NCBI GenBank assembly: GCA_024690885.1
Contig: JAILOI010000007.1
Coordinates: 1-41,787 of the forward strand
Direction of reading: 5' to 3'
DNA length: 41,787 nucleotides
From: Lachnospiraceae bacterium
GTDB taxonomy: Bacteria > Bacillota > Clostridia > Lachnospirales > Lachnospiraceae
A program made the position numbers and the translations under genes. Shown here one piece after another: positions 33,024-41,743 of the stretch. The notes under the pieces are model-generated. The model did no database searches. It was not told where the DNA came from and saw only the letters and a list, made by a program, of their open reading frames with translations. Every line of letters begins with the position of its first letter. Positions within the stretch are counted from its first letter, which is position 1.

Positions 33024-34506
33024 TCTGGAAAGTTTTCTATACGATGCCTATGGCCTGGTGTCGGCCTTCTATCCCGGGGAGAAGCCCCAGGTGGTGACCG
33101 GTTGGAATCCACGGATGACGGGAACAGAAATATGTGCCTGGTCTAAGGCGGGGGATGGAATCGGCCTGGATGTGGATATCTCCGAGATTACCATCTACAT
33201 CGGTGGACAGGTGGCCGGTGCTATGGCGATTGATAGCAGTAATCGCAGCGATACCAAGAATCGCTTGAAGCGTTTGCTCTATGATTGTTTGCAGAAGCGT
33301 ACCGGACGCAGTTTGCCCTGGGGGACATTGACCGGTATTCGTCCCACCAAGATTGCATTGAAGCAATTTCAGGCGGGAGCGAGCCGTGAAGAAGTGAGAG
33401 CGATGATGGCAGACACCTATCTGACTTCCCGGGAGAAGATTGACCTCTCTTGTGAGATTGCCATGCGGGAGCTTCGCATCATCGGAGATTCCAGAAATAA
33501 GTACAGCCTCTATATTGGAATTCCATTTTGCCCAAGTATCTGCTTGTATTGCTCCTTCTCCTCGTATCCCATTGGGGTATATCGGGATCGGGTGGCAAGC
33601 TATGTAGAAGCAGTAAAAAAGGAAATTGCCTTCGTGGGAGAACACTTCCGTGACCGGGTGTTGGATACAGTGTATTTCGGTGGTGGAACGCCGACCTCCA
33701 TATCCGCAGAGGCCCTCGATGAGATTATTACCTGTTTAGAGGAATCAGTGGATTTGTCCGCGGTACGAGAGTTTACAGTGGAAGCCGGTCGTCCGGATTC
33801 CATTACCGAGGCAAAATTACGGGTGCTTTTAAAGCATGGCGTCAGTCGAATCTCCATCAATCCACAGACCATGCAGCAGAAAACCCTGGATTTGATTGGA
33901 CGGTTTCATACGGTGGAGCAGATCAAAGAGACTTATGCACTGGCCAGACGCTTATCCGAGGAGCAGAAGGCAGCCGGTGGCCGCGGATTTTTGATTAACA
34001 TGGATTTGATTGTGGGACTTCCGGGAGAAAACTTAGCCGATGTCCGGGATACCTTAAGACAGGTAGAAGCCATGGCGCCGGATAATCTGACGGTGCATTC
34101 CCTGGCCATCAAACGTTCCGCAAGATTGAACATCGAGTGGGATAAGTATGAGAACATTCTACAGTCAGCGGACCACGACATTATGGATGAAGTGATGGCG
34201 TCTGCCGCGCGGATGGGAATGCAGCCCTACTATCTCTATCGTCAGAAGCAGATTTCCGGAAATCTGGAGAATATCGGATTTGCCAGAGAGGGCGAGGAAG
34301 GAATCTACAATATCCTGATTATGGAAGAGCAGGAAGATATTGTGGCCCTAGGCGCCGGTAGTGCATGCAAGATGATTCGTCGAAATCCGGATGGAAGCAT
34401 TGCAACGGAGCAGAAGGTGGAGCGATGTGAGAATGTAAAGGACGTGGAGCAATACATCGCCCGTGTGGATGAGATGATTGAGCGGAAGCGGGAACTCTAT
34501 TGCTAA
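33007..34506 (+). CDS. hemZ: HemZ-type coproporphyrinogen dehydrogenase (radical SAM)
   Basis: Radical-SAM enzyme of the oxygen-independent coproporphyrinogen oxidase family. The 4Fe-4S motif is C175-PSI-C179-LY-C182. It is followed by YFGGGTPTSISAEALDEII, the EFTVEAGRPDSITEAKLRVL block and ISINPQTMQQKTLDLIGR, all typical of HemZ. HemZ-specific are the long N-terminal region of about 160 residues and the ending GAGSACKMIRRNPDG. The ATG at 33007 has GAGGA upstream, giving 499 residues. Whether it works in heme synthesis here or on another substrate is open, since no other heme gene is present. Confidence 0.92.
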   Translation: MQLLINLESFLYDAYGLVSAFYPGEKPQVVTGWNPRMTGTEICAWSKAGDGIGLDVDISEITIYIGGQVAGAMAIDSSNRSDTKNRLKRLLYDCLQKRTGRSLPWGTLTGIRPTKIALKQFQAGASREEVRAMMADTYLTSREKIDLSCEIAMRELRIIGDSRNKYSLYIGIPFCPSICLYCSFSSYPIGVYRDRVASYVEAVKKEIAFVGEHFRDRVLDTVYFGGGTPTSISAEALDEIITCLEESVDLSAVREFTVEAGRPDSITEAKLRVLLKHGVSRISINPQTMQQKTLDLIGRFHTVEQIKETYALARRLSEEQKAAGGRGFLINMDLIVGLPGENLADVRDTLRQVEAMAPDNLTVHSLAIKRSARLNIEWDKYENILQSADHDIMDEVMASAARMGMQPYYLYRQKQISGNLENIGFAREGEEGIYNILIMEEQEDIVALGAGSACKMIRRNPDGSIATEQKVERCENVKDVEQYIARVDEMIERKRELYC

Positions 34507-34790
34507 AACCGGGTTCCTAAGACCTTCCAGAGACCATCGGCAAAACTATAAGAGATGCCGATGACGTGCTCACGGCCGAAGGCAGTAATCTTGCATTCGA
34601 AGGTGACGACGGATTGACGCTGGGGATTGATGGTCTTATTGAGATTGGTACAACGATAAGCCTTCACGGTGTAGGCCTGGTACTCTCCATCCTCGTCTTG
34701 TAAACGAATCTTCAAGGGAATAATATCTCCGTTTTGTTTGTGCTGGCATATGACATCCAGCGACTTCTGTGCATGGACATAGCCAGCCAT
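34503..34790 (-). CDS. Unknown 95-residue protein
   Basis: Not recognised. The sequence is rich in beta-forming residues (VKAYRCTNLNKTI, SVVTFECKITAFG) and has two cysteines but no signal or membrane helix. The chosen start follows GGAGGTGATCGT on the minus strand, a strong ribosome binding site, and lies behind a good promoter. Its stop overlaps the hemZ stop by four bases, tail to tail. A small beta-barrel is possible, but no function can be assigned. Confidence 0.78.
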   Translation of the reverse strand: MAGYVHAQKSLDVICQHKQNGDIIPLKIRLQDEDGEYQAYTVKAYRCTNLNKTINPQRQSVVTFECKITAFGREHVIGISYSFADGLWKVLGTRF

Positions 34791-34810
34791 ACGATCACCT
34801 CCGTGCATCT

Positions 34811-34839
34811 ATTATAAGATGGTGGGAGAGAAGAATCAA
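34811..34839 (-). promoter_or_regulatory. Promoter of the 95-residue minus-strand gene
   Basis: On the minus strand, TTGATT (34839-34834), 17 bp and TATAAT (34816-34811), about 20 bp before the start codon. Confidence 0.85.
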
Positions 34840-34864
34840 GAACAAATGTTTGCTTTTTAAACAT

Positions 34865-34897
34865 AAAAAAGTGGCGCAAGGAAATTCCTTGCGCCGC
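34865..34897 (-). terminator. Intrinsic terminator of the EAL gene
   Basis: On the minus strand, GGCGCAAGG and CCTTGCGCC form a 9-bp stem with a 5-nt loop, followed by AC and a run of T. It separates the EAL gene from the small gene downstream. Confidence 0.92.
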
Positions 34898-34902
34898 TTG
34901 TA

Positions 34903-35628
34903 TTATCGGTAGATGGTAGGCTTCCCCAAATAAAAGCCCTGCATGTAGTCGATATCCTTCTTCATCAGATAGAGATATTCCGCTTCCGTCTCGACACCTT
35001 CGGCCAACACCTGGATGCCGGAGGCATGCATGTAGTGAATCATCTCATCCACGATTTCCTGGTTCCGTAAATCCGTATCGATATGAGAGATGAACTGACG
35101 ATCAATCTTCACCAGGTTCGGCTTGTATTGCCGGATACAGCGCAGATTGAAGTTTTCCCCGGTTCCAAAATCATCGATGGCATACCGCGGGCGTAATCCC
35201 GTGTCTTCTAAGACTTTCTTCTTCGTTGCCCAAGCAGTCGGATTCAGCTTGGTGTATTCAAGCACTTCGATGAAGAGCCGATCCATCAGCTGACTACCGT
35301 AGGTAGAAATCGTGCGAACCGCCATATCTGCGGACATACAAGTGCCCGGAAAGGTGTTCAGAAACAGATTTCCTTCTAGCTTTGCATCAAAAAAAGCCTT
35401 CGTGGCAAAATAAAACGTAATTCCTTCGATATAATCAAGCATGTCCACGTTGGCATAAGATTGTATCACTTCCGTGGGAGTGTATTGACCCGGACGCATC
35501 AGTGCTTCGTATCCGAAGACGTCGCCGGTTTTGATGTCAAAAATTGGCTGAAATGCAAATTTCAGAGTAGCAAGATTAATCTCTACGTCAGGTAATTCGC
35601 CGGATTTTTTTAAATCAAAAGCATCCAT
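34903..35628 (-). CDS. EAL-domain cyclic-di-GMP phosphodiesterase
   Basis: The whole 241-residue protein is one EAL domain with no sensor domain attached. Key residues for catalysis are visible: E41 in YEALMR, N91 in LFLN, E121 in IEVLE, D152-D153 in IDDFGTG, K174 in VKIDRQF, and E210/E213 in LAEGVETEAEY. QGFYLGKP ends the domain. It should therefore be an active phosphodiesterase that lowers c-di-GMP. The ribosome binding site is poor (GGGGAA). c-di-GMP often controls surface glycan production and motility, but no direct link to the cluster is shown. Confidence 0.9.
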   Translation of the reverse strand: MDAFDLKKSGELPDVEINLATLKFAFQPIFDIKTGDVFGYEALMRPGQYTPTEVIQSYANVDMLDYIEGITFYFATKAFFDAKLEGNLFLNTFPGTCMSADMAVRTISTYGSQLMDRLFIEVLEYTKLNPTAWATKKKVLEDTGLRPRYAIDDFGTGENFNLRCIRQYKPNLVKIDRQFISHIDTDLRNQEIVDEMIHYMHASGIQVLAEGVETEAEYLYLMKKDIDYMQGFYLGKPTIYR

Positions 35629-35666
35629 TCTAAGTTTTCCCCAAATCCATTGTTTCTAGCATTCTA

Positions 35667-35672
35667 ATTATA
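35667..35672 (-). promoter_or_regulatory. -10 box for the EAL gene
   Basis: TATAAT on the minus strand (35672-35667), 39 bp before the EAL start. The -35 box at normal spacing is weak (TCGCAT). Elsewhere in the 509-bp gap 35629-36137 there is a palindrome CGAAAATTTTCG at 35830-35841 and two copies of TGTGACCG in 35785-35825, with no visible gene. Confidence 0.5.
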
Positions 35673-35930
35673 GTATTTTTTCGGATACAATGCGACAGAA
35701 AACACTAAATATGGATAGTTTTTATGTTTTGCACAAAACTGACAATTTAGAAGACAACAGATTGTCCAAAACGGAAAGACGGTGTGACCGCGTAAAAACG
35801 CCATGTGACCGATGTTGTACAGAAACTATCGAAAATTTTCGGTGAAAGTTGCACGGAAACTCTATAAAAAATCGCACAATATGAGTTAAGATTCTTTTAA
35901 GAATTTGAACACAGAATGTTCACAAAGCCT

Positions 35931-36036
35931 TGCTATGATACAACCATCAAATGAAACCCTCCCTATATCATTTGATTGAAAAATTATATTATACTCCCCT
36001 TTATAGCCGGCAATTGTTTGCCGGCTCTTTTCTTCG
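35931..36036 (+). ncRNA. Candidate small RNA of about 90 nt with C-rich loops
   Basis: TGCTATGAT (35931-35939) is an extended -10 box; a transcript would start near 35946. That point is the start of a perfect 9-bp hairpin, ATCAAATGA (35946-35954) with TCATTTGAT (35968-35976), whose loop contains CCCTCCCT. A second stretch, ACTCCCC, lies unpaired before a terminator with stem AGCCGGCAA (36005-36013) and TTGCCGGCT (36018-36026) followed by CTTTTCTTC. No coding gene lies upstream that this terminator could serve. The C-rich loops could pair with Shine-Dalgarno sequences, as known for Firmicutes RNAs such as RsaE/RoxS. The function is inferred only. Confidence 0.5.
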
Positions 36037-36077
36037 ATATGCTCCAATATGCAATAATACACAAAAATTACAAAATG

Positions 36078-36106
36078 TTGCATAATGTGGAAGAATGCAG
36101 TATGAT
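36078..36106 (+). promoter_or_regulatory. Probable degV promoter
   Basis: TTGCAT (36078-36083), a 17-bp spacer and TATGAT (36101-36106), 31 bp before the degV start, which has AAAGGAG upstream. Confidence 0.6.
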
Positions 36107-36137
36107 GGCACATTGAGAGGGGTGAAAGGAGTCAAGT

Positions 36138-36983
36138 ATGAGTGTGAGAATTGTAACGGATTCCGGCGCAGATGTAAGCCAGGAATTAGCCAAGGAATGG
36201 AATATTACGGTCATTCCGTTGACTGTACGTTTTGGTGAGGAAGAATACTATGATGGTGTCACCATGATGCCGGAGGATTTCTATGAAAAATTAATCGAAA
36301 CCGATGAATTTCCGAAAACCAGCCAGATTTCTCCGTATCGTTATGAGGAAGTGTTTGATGAGGCTCTCGAAGCCGGGGATGAAGTGGTGTGTTTAACCGT
36401 ATCCAGCGACCTCTCCGGTTGCTACCAGAGCGCTTGCATTGCAGCGGATGATCGGGATGGAATTTGGGTTCTGGACAGTCGTCAGGTGTGCGTAGGTGAG
36501 TTTATTCAGGTGCAGCGGGCCGTCCAATTGCGAGATGCAGGGTACTCGGCCGCAGATATTGCCAAAACACTGAAGCAGGATGTGGACCGTGTACGTATCA
36601 TTGCGGTATTTGATACCTTAGAGTATTTAAAGAAGGGCGGACGCATCTCTGCGACAGCAGCAACTCTTGGTTCCATGCTTGCCATCAAGCCGGTAATCTC
36701 CATTATCAATGGTGTGGTGGAAGTGCTGGGAAAAGCCAGAGGCTCTAAGAATGGCAACAATATGTTGCGTGAGTACATCCATAAGGAAGGTGGCATTCAT
36801 TGGGAAGACCCGGTATGCCTGGCTTATTCCGGATTGTCGGATGTCATGCTAAAGAAATACATGCAGGATAGTGCAGAATTATACGACGGCCACGAGGAAG
36901 ATTTACGAATTACCCACGTGGGTGCAACCATCGGAACCTATGCAGGAGATGGAGCAATCGCCGTCGCATTCTATGTAAAATAA
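36138..36983 (+). CDS. DegV-family fatty-acid-binding protein
   Basis: DegV (FakB-type) proteins bind a fatty acid and present it to the kinase FakA for phosphorylation. The protein starts with VRIVTDSGADVSQELAKEWNITVIPLTVRFGEEEYYDGVTM and has the family motif FPKTSQISPYRYEEVF. VCLTVSSDLSGCYQSA follows, and RVRIIAVFDTLEYLKKGGRISATAATLGSMLAIKPVI is the most conserved block. The length of 281 residues is normal. It converges with the HAD gene, with only 2 bp between the two stops and no terminator seen for either. Confidence 0.94.
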   Translation: MSVRIVTDSGADVSQELAKEWNITVIPLTVRFGEEEYYDGVTMMPEDFYEKLIETDEFPKTSQISPYRYEEVFDEALEAGDEVVCLTVSSDLSGCYQSACIAADDRDGIWVLDSRQVCVGEFIQVQRAVQLRDAGYSAADIAKTLKQDVDRVRIIAVFDTLEYLKKGGRISATAATLGSMLAIKPVISIINGVVEVLGKARGSKNGNNMLREYIHKEGGIHWEDPVCLAYSGLSDVMLKKYMQDSAELYDGHEEDLRITHVGATIGTYAGDGAIAVAFYVK

Positions 36984-36985
36984 GA

Positions 36986-37810
36986 TTAGATCAATTGTAG
37001 ACGCATCATACCATTGCAGACGCCGTTTTCGCTTACGGTGTCAGTAATCATATCTGCTAAGTTCTTCAGTTCGTCGATGGCGTTGCCCATGGCAACTCCG
37101 GTACCGGCGAACGCAATCATCTCGTAGTCGTTGGGACCGTCGCCAAAAGCGATGGTATCCTCGCGGTCGAGATGGAGATAATCCATCACTTTCTGAATAC
37201 CGAAAGCCTTGTTGATTCCGGCCATGGTAATCTCGCCGGCTGTATCCGGTGCATTCAAAAAGCTCATTGCCGTTACATCAAACATGGGAGCTAAGTCCCG
37301 GCGTACCACATCTACCGGCACATCAGCCATCTGGTAATTGCCCTTCTCGATGTTTGGGTACTTCGCGAAGTTTTCTAAGAGCTGATCTTCGGAAACCCGC
37401 TTGCCCATCAGACGTTCCACATCTTCTTCGGATGCGTTTTTGCCCTGCAGATTTAGAGCAAATAAGCGATTGGCAGCAGTGGTAGCGACCACTTTGTCAG
37501 TGCACTGGAACATATAAAGCATATGATGTGCTTCCATATATGGAAGTAATTTTCGGATATGCGCTTCGGTCATAAACTCTGCGGAAATCACCTGGTTGTG
37601 ATATTCGACATAAGCACCGCTGGAAGCGATGATGCCATCAAACCCAATTGCCATCAGGCGCGGGTCAATCATACTTTTGCAACGACCACTGCATAGAAAG
37701 ACCGCATGTCCATTCTTCTGGGCACGATGCAGGGCATCTAGGGTAGAATCCGGAATGCTGCCGTCAAAATCAATTAAAGTACCATCAATATCAAAAAATA
37801 TAGCTTTCAT
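36986..37810 (-). CDS. Cof-type HAD-family phosphatase
   Basis: Haloacid-dehalogenase phosphatase, probably acting on sugar phosphates or similar metabolites. Motif I is FFDIDGTLID (5-14) with the nucleophile aspartate, motif II is FLCSGRC, and the final motif is IAFGDGPNDYEMIAFAGTGVAMGNA with the metal-binding aspartates. The large C2-type cap lies between residues 80 and 190. AAAGAGGGA precedes the chosen ATG, giving 274 residues. On the minus strand an extended -10 box (TGCTATAAT) is centred near 37840. Confidence 0.93.
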   Translation of the reverse strand: MKAIFFDIDGTLIDFDGSIPDSTLDALHRAQKNGHAVFLCSGRCKSMIDPRLMAIGFDGIIASSGAYVEYHNQVISAEFMTEAHIRKLLPYMEAHHMLYMFQCTDKVVATTAANRLFALNLQGKNASEEDVERLMGKRVSEDQLLENFAKYPNIEKGNYQMADVPVDVVRRDLAPMFDVTAMSFLNAPDTAGEITMAGINKAFGIQKVMDYLHLDREDTIAFGDGPNDYEMIAFAGTGVAMGNAIDELKNLADMITDTVSENGVCNGMMRLQLI

Positions 37811-37920
37811 AAAAAATCCCTCTTTCAATATCGCGTATTATAGCATAGGTTATCTAGGCAAATATGACCAAAAGTTTTATAATAACCACATTGAAATACG
37901 GAAACTTAAAGGAGACCATT

Positions 37921-39429
37921 ATGAATCAACATTTAGAAGCAATCCATCGTACTGCAGAACTTTTTGAGAAGTACAGCCATGCCGTACGTGTATTGCAATA
38001 TGATTTAGAAACCATTTGCCCGAAGGAGGGGATGGAAGAACAAGGGGAAACCATCGCCTTTTTCGGAAACGAAGCGTATAAGCTGATGAAAACAGAAGAA
38101 TTTATGGCAGAGGTGGAAGCTGCTTATCAGGAGATGGACGAAAGCTGGGATTCCTTTGACCGGGCCTTGGTGCGGGAGCTGTATCAGTCCCAGTTGAAGA
38201 ACTCCAAGATTACACCGGAGATGAATCTGGAATTTTCCAGAATTACCCAGAAAGCATTTACCGCATGGAGTCGTGCCAAGGAAGCAGCAGACTTCTCATT
38301 GTTTGCAGAGCCACTGGCCAAGGTTACCGATATGGAGCGCACCATTGCATCCTTGCGCAGCGAGGTGCCACAGCTGAAGCAGGAAACCCCATATGATTAC
38401 CGGTTGGATGATTACGAAGAGGGCATGACGGTTGCAGATTTGGACCGTATTTTCGGAGAATGCAAGGAACGCTTGATTCCCCTGTTACAGAAAATTCAGG
38501 CAAGCCCGAAGAAGATTCGTACGGACTTTATGAGCCGTGAAGTAACGGAAGAACAGCAGAAGAAGTTGGCTTATAAAGTATTACACTTTATGAACTATGA
38601 TTTGAATCGCGGCGCCATGACCACCAGCGAGCATCCGTTTACGTCTGAGATGGCTAGAAATGATGTGCGTATTACTACACATTATTACAACGATGCCTTT
38701 GCATCCAGCCTGTACTCCGTGATTCACGAAGGTGGCCATGGTTTGTTTGAATTGAATGCACCACAGGAAAACTGGGAGCATCATTTGAACAACAAGACCA
38801 TGGGGCAGCACGAGAGCGTTTCTCGTTTCTATGAGAACATTATCGGCCGTAGTGAAGCGTTTACCAATGTACTTTACGATATGGTGGCAGAGTGCATGCC
38901 ACAGGTGGTAGAAGGCGTTTCGAAGAAGGAATTTTACGAGGCACTCAATACCGTAACTCCAAGTCTGATTCGTACCGAGTCCGATGAGTTTACCTACACC
39001 TTCCACGTTATCATCCGTTATGAAATCGAGAAAGAGATTATGAACAACGGCCTTGATGTGGCAGAAATCCCGGCACTGTGGGAGAAAAAGTACAAGGAGT
39101 ACCTGGGGGTTACACCAAGCAATGACCGGGAAGGCTGTCTGCAGGATATGCACTGGACCGACGGCTACGGCTATTTCCCGACGTATGCACTTGGAAATAT
39201 GTACAACGCCATGTACTACAACCGCATGAAGGAAGAAGTGGATATTGAGGCGGCCATTCAGTCCGGAAGTTTAGCAGCAGTGAATGCCTGGATGCAGGAG
39301 CATGTCTGGAAGAAAGCAGACCGTCAGACTCCGAAGGAGTGGATTATGGAAATCACCGGTCGTGAACTGACACCAAAGGATTTCCTGGATTATATTGAAG
39401 CAAAATATACAAAGATTTACGAACTATAA
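37921..39429 (+). CDS. M32-family metallocarboxypeptidase
   Basis: Zinc or cobalt carboxypeptidase removing C-terminal residues from peptides in the cytosol. The HExxH motif is H269-E270-GG-H273 in SVIHEGGHGLFE. Downstream, MGQHESVSRFYENIIGRS supplies the third metal ligand, and IRTESDEFTYTFHVIIRYEIEKEI is the M32 signature. The 502-residue length is normal. The ATG has AAAGGAGA upstream; an earlier in-frame start (37864) has none. A TATAAT box at 37878-37883 may drive it, without a clear -35 box. Confidence 0.94.
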   Translation: MNQHLEAIHRTAELFEKYSHAVRVLQYDLETICPKEGMEEQGETIAFFGNEAYKLMKTEEFMAEVEAAYQEMDESWDSFDRALVRELYQSQLKNSKITPEMNLEFSRITQKAFTAWSRAKEAADFSLFAEPLAKVTDMERTIASLRSEVPQLKQETPYDYRLDDYEEGMTVADLDRIFGECKERLIPLLQKIQASPKKIRTDFMSREVTEEQQKKLAYKVLHFMNYDLNRGAMTTSEHPFTSEMARNDVRITTHYYNDAFASSLYSVIHEGGHGLFELNAPQENWEHHLNNKTMGQHESVSRFYENIIGRSEAFTNVLYDMVAECMPQVVEGVSKKEFYEALNTVTPSLIRTESDEFTYTFHVIIRYEIEKEIMNNGLDVAEIPALWEKKYKEYLGVTPSNDREGCLQDMHWTDGYGYFPTYALGNMYNAMYYNRMKEEVDIEAAIQSGSLAAVNAWMQEHVWKKADRQTPKEWIMEITGRELTPKDFLDYIEAKYTKIYEL

Positions 39430-39431
39430 GC

Positions 39432-39466
39432 AGAAATCGGGCAGGCATCCTGCTCGATTTCTTTTA
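39432..39466 (+). terminator. Intrinsic terminator after the M32 peptidase gene
   Basis: AGAAATCGGGCAGG pairs with CCTGCTCGATTTCT through one G-T wobble, with a 3-nt loop, followed by TTTATT. Confidence 0.88.
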
Positions 39467-39486
39467 TTATAGAAAGAGGGAGACTT

Positions 39487-40542
39487 ATGAGAAAAAAGAT
39501 GATTGCAACGGGGTATGCATTTTTGGCGGCCATTTTGTACGCGATGAATACACCGTTGTCGAAGTTGTTTTTACAACGAATTGATCCGACGATGATGGCG
39601 GCCTTTCTATATTTAGGCGCCGGAGTTGGTGTTGGGGTGATGTACCTGTTTCACTGGAAGCAGGAGAAGCCGGAGGAGCGGTTGTCCAAAGGGGATTTGC
39701 CTTATACCATCGGAATGATTGTATTGGATATTGTGGCACCGATTTTCTTGATGTTGGGAATTCACCATGGTACCGCATCTTCGGCATCACTCTTGGGAAA
39801 TTTTGAGATTGTGGCAACCACATTGATTGCCCTGATGTTATTTCATGAAAAGGTAACGCTTCGATTGTGGATTGCAATCGGTTGGATTGTGGCTGCCAGT
39901 GTTCTGCTTACGATGGAAGGGACAGGTGGCCTGCAGTTTTCCTATGGTTCCTTGTTTGTGCTCCTTGCTACTGCGTGTTGGGGATTGGAGAATAACTGTA
40001 CCCGTAGTATATCGGAGAAAAGTTCCCATGAGATTGTGGTGTTAAAAGGTTTTGGCTCCGGTGGTGGAGCATTGATTATCGCGTGTTTGTTGGGAGAGAA
40101 GCTACCGAGGTTTTCGGATGTGGCAGGCGTGATGCTCCTTGGATTTGTGGCATACGGTTTAAGTATCTTTCTCTATGTGCGCGCCCAGAGGACCTTGGGA
40201 GCAGCTAAAACCAGTGCCTATTATGCAATGGCACCGTTTGTAGGAGCCTTCTTATCCTTCTTGCTGCTGCAGGAAACATTAAGCTATCGTTATGCAATTG
40301 CATTTGTAGTGATGGTGATTGGAACCGGTTTTGTGATTGCAGATACGATGGTGCGTCACCACGAGCACATGCACCAGCATACCTTTACCCATACCCACGA
40401 TGGAAGCACCCATACGCATACGGTTACCCATAGCCATGGACATGACCATTATGTGTTGGGAGATCGTCATGGACATCATCATACCATGGCATTGTATCTG
40501 CGGGAGAGTGGCCATAATGACCACGCAAATCATGGCGAATAG
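39487..40542 (+). CDS. EamA/DMT-family permease with a histidine-rich C-terminal tail
   Basis: Ten hydrophobic helices form two EamA repeats over residues 1-285: MIATGYAFLAAILYAMNTPLSKLFL, LGIHHGTASSASLLGNFEIVATTLIALMLFHEKV with the family's end-of-domain EKV, and the second copy ending FLSFLLLQETLSYRYAIAFVVMVIGTGFVI. The last 64 residues are not membrane: they contain 20 histidines in HTH, HGHDH and HGHHH patterns, typical of Zn, Ni or Co binding. The tail suggests that the permease moves or senses a divalent metal, or a metal-bound compound. GAGGGAG precedes the ATG. Confidence 0.9.
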   Translation: MRKKMIATGYAFLAAILYAMNTPLSKLFLQRIDPTMMAAFLYLGAGVGVGVMYLFHWKQEKPEERLSKGDLPYTIGMIVLDIVAPIFLMLGIHHGTASSASLLGNFEIVATTLIALMLFHEKVTLRLWIAIGWIVAASVLLTMEGTGGLQFSYGSLFVLLATACWGLENNCTRSISEKSSHEIVVLKGFGSGGGALIIACLLGEKLPRFSDVAGVMLLGFVAYGLSIFLYVRAQRTLGAAKTSAYYAMAPFVGAFLSFLLLQETLSYRYAIAFVVMVIGTGFVIADTMVRHHEHMHQHTFTHTHDGSTHTHTVTHSHGHDHYVLGDRHGHHHTMALYLRESGHNDHANHGE

Positions 40543-40655
40543 GCGTTTCGTAGAATTGTAATGGCATATGGGATATGCTATGCTACATGGGATGATATTT
40601 CGTGGTAGAACATTACAAACCACACTAGAATGTAAAAGTTGGGAGGATTTATTGT

Positions 40656-41612
40656 ATGAATGAACACACAGCAAAGCAAAACTTTTCCGGAATGGGCATG
40701 TCCATCTTCCTGTTTTTGGTTATTACAACCATACTGCAGATTGCCACAAGTGCAGTGGTTACCATGATTTGTGGAGAGAATGGAATGCCGGACTGGGCAT
40801 TTTGGCTATGTAATTTTATTCCTATGTATTGCATCGGTTTTCCGATTTGCTATCTGCTATTGAAGCGAATTCCACGGGAAGACTTAAGAGAGACCACTTC
40901 CTTATCCGTCGGTGGATGGCTGAAGTTCTTTGTCATCGGAGTGTTTGTAATGCTGGTTGGAAATTTGATTGGACTTGGTGTTGGTCAATTGTTTCAATTG
41001 GTAGGAATCAATACCGCAATGACGGTGGAGTCCCTGGTTTCTAATACGTCCGTACTTTCCGCCATTGTAATGGCCGTGTGTGCGCCAATTGTGGAGGAAC
41101 TGTTATTCCGTAAGTTATTGATTGATCGTATGCATGTGTATGGCGGACGAGTTGCAGTGGTAACCTCCGCGCTGATGTTTGGCCTGTTCCACGGCAACTT
41201 CTCTCAGTTCTTTTATGCCTTCTTTTTAGGCTTGGTATGGGGCTATGTATACTATAAGACCGGCAAGGTGATTTATACCATTCTGATGCATATGATTACT
41301 AACTTCTGTGGCGGTGTCATTGCTCCGATGTTGGTAAGAGGTGTGGACTTGACAGGAGATCCGTTGGCACTGGTAACGTCACCTTCCTTTTTTGGCTTGT
41401 TGCTTTATGAAGCAGTGATGTTTGCAGTTGCAATTATTGGATTGGTGCTGTTCATCAGAGGACGGAAGAAGATCTCTTATGCCCAGGAGGCACAGGAACT
41501 TCCGAAGGAGGAGCAGAAGACGACGGTTTGGTGCAATATAGGAATGATTTTATTCCTGGTTTCCTGCATCGGATTGTTTGTACTAAGCTTAGTAAGTGGT
41601 TTGATTGCATAG
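40656..41612 (+). CDS. CPBP-family intramembrane metalloprotease
   Basis: Membrane-embedded protease of the CAAX/bacteriocin-processing (Abi) family. Eight hydrophobic segments surround the catalytic residues E147-E148 and R152 in VEELLFR, H179 in GLFHGNFSQ, and H212 with N216 in LMHMITNF. The length of 318 residues is typical. GGGAGGA precedes the ATG. Substrates are not evident, and no bacteriocin peptide gene is nearby. No terminator separates it from the DMT gene 113 bp upstream. Confidence 0.92.
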   Translation: MNEHTAKQNFSGMGMSIFLFLVITTILQIATSAVVTMICGENGMPDWAFWLCNFIPMYCIGFPICYLLLKRIPREDLRETTSLSVGGWLKFFVIGVFVMLVGNLIGLGVGQLFQLVGINTAMTVESLVSNTSVLSAIVMAVCAPIVEELLFRKLLIDRMHVYGGRVAVVTSALMFGLFHGNFSQFFYAFFLGLVWGYVYYKTGKVIYTILMHMITNFCGGVIAPMLVRGVDLTGDPLALVTSPSFFGLLLYEAVMFAVAIIGLVLFIRGRKKISYAQEAQELPKEEQKTTVWCNIGMILFLVSCIGLFVLSLVSGLIA

Positions 41613-41701
41613 TGTTTTAGGAAAAAAGAAAGCAGGCGATGTAAGTATCAATGTCATTAAGTTAACATTGACCAATTAAGGGATTAACCAAAGAATCAAC
41701 A

Positions 41702-41743
41702 AGAGCGATTGAGGTATTTATATCTTCAATCGTTCTTTTTTTA
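41702..41743 (+). terminator. Intrinsic terminator after the CPBP gene
   Basis: AGAGCGATTGA (41702-41712) pairs with TCAATCGTTCT (41726-41736) through one G-T wobble and leads into a T-run. Confidence 0.9.
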
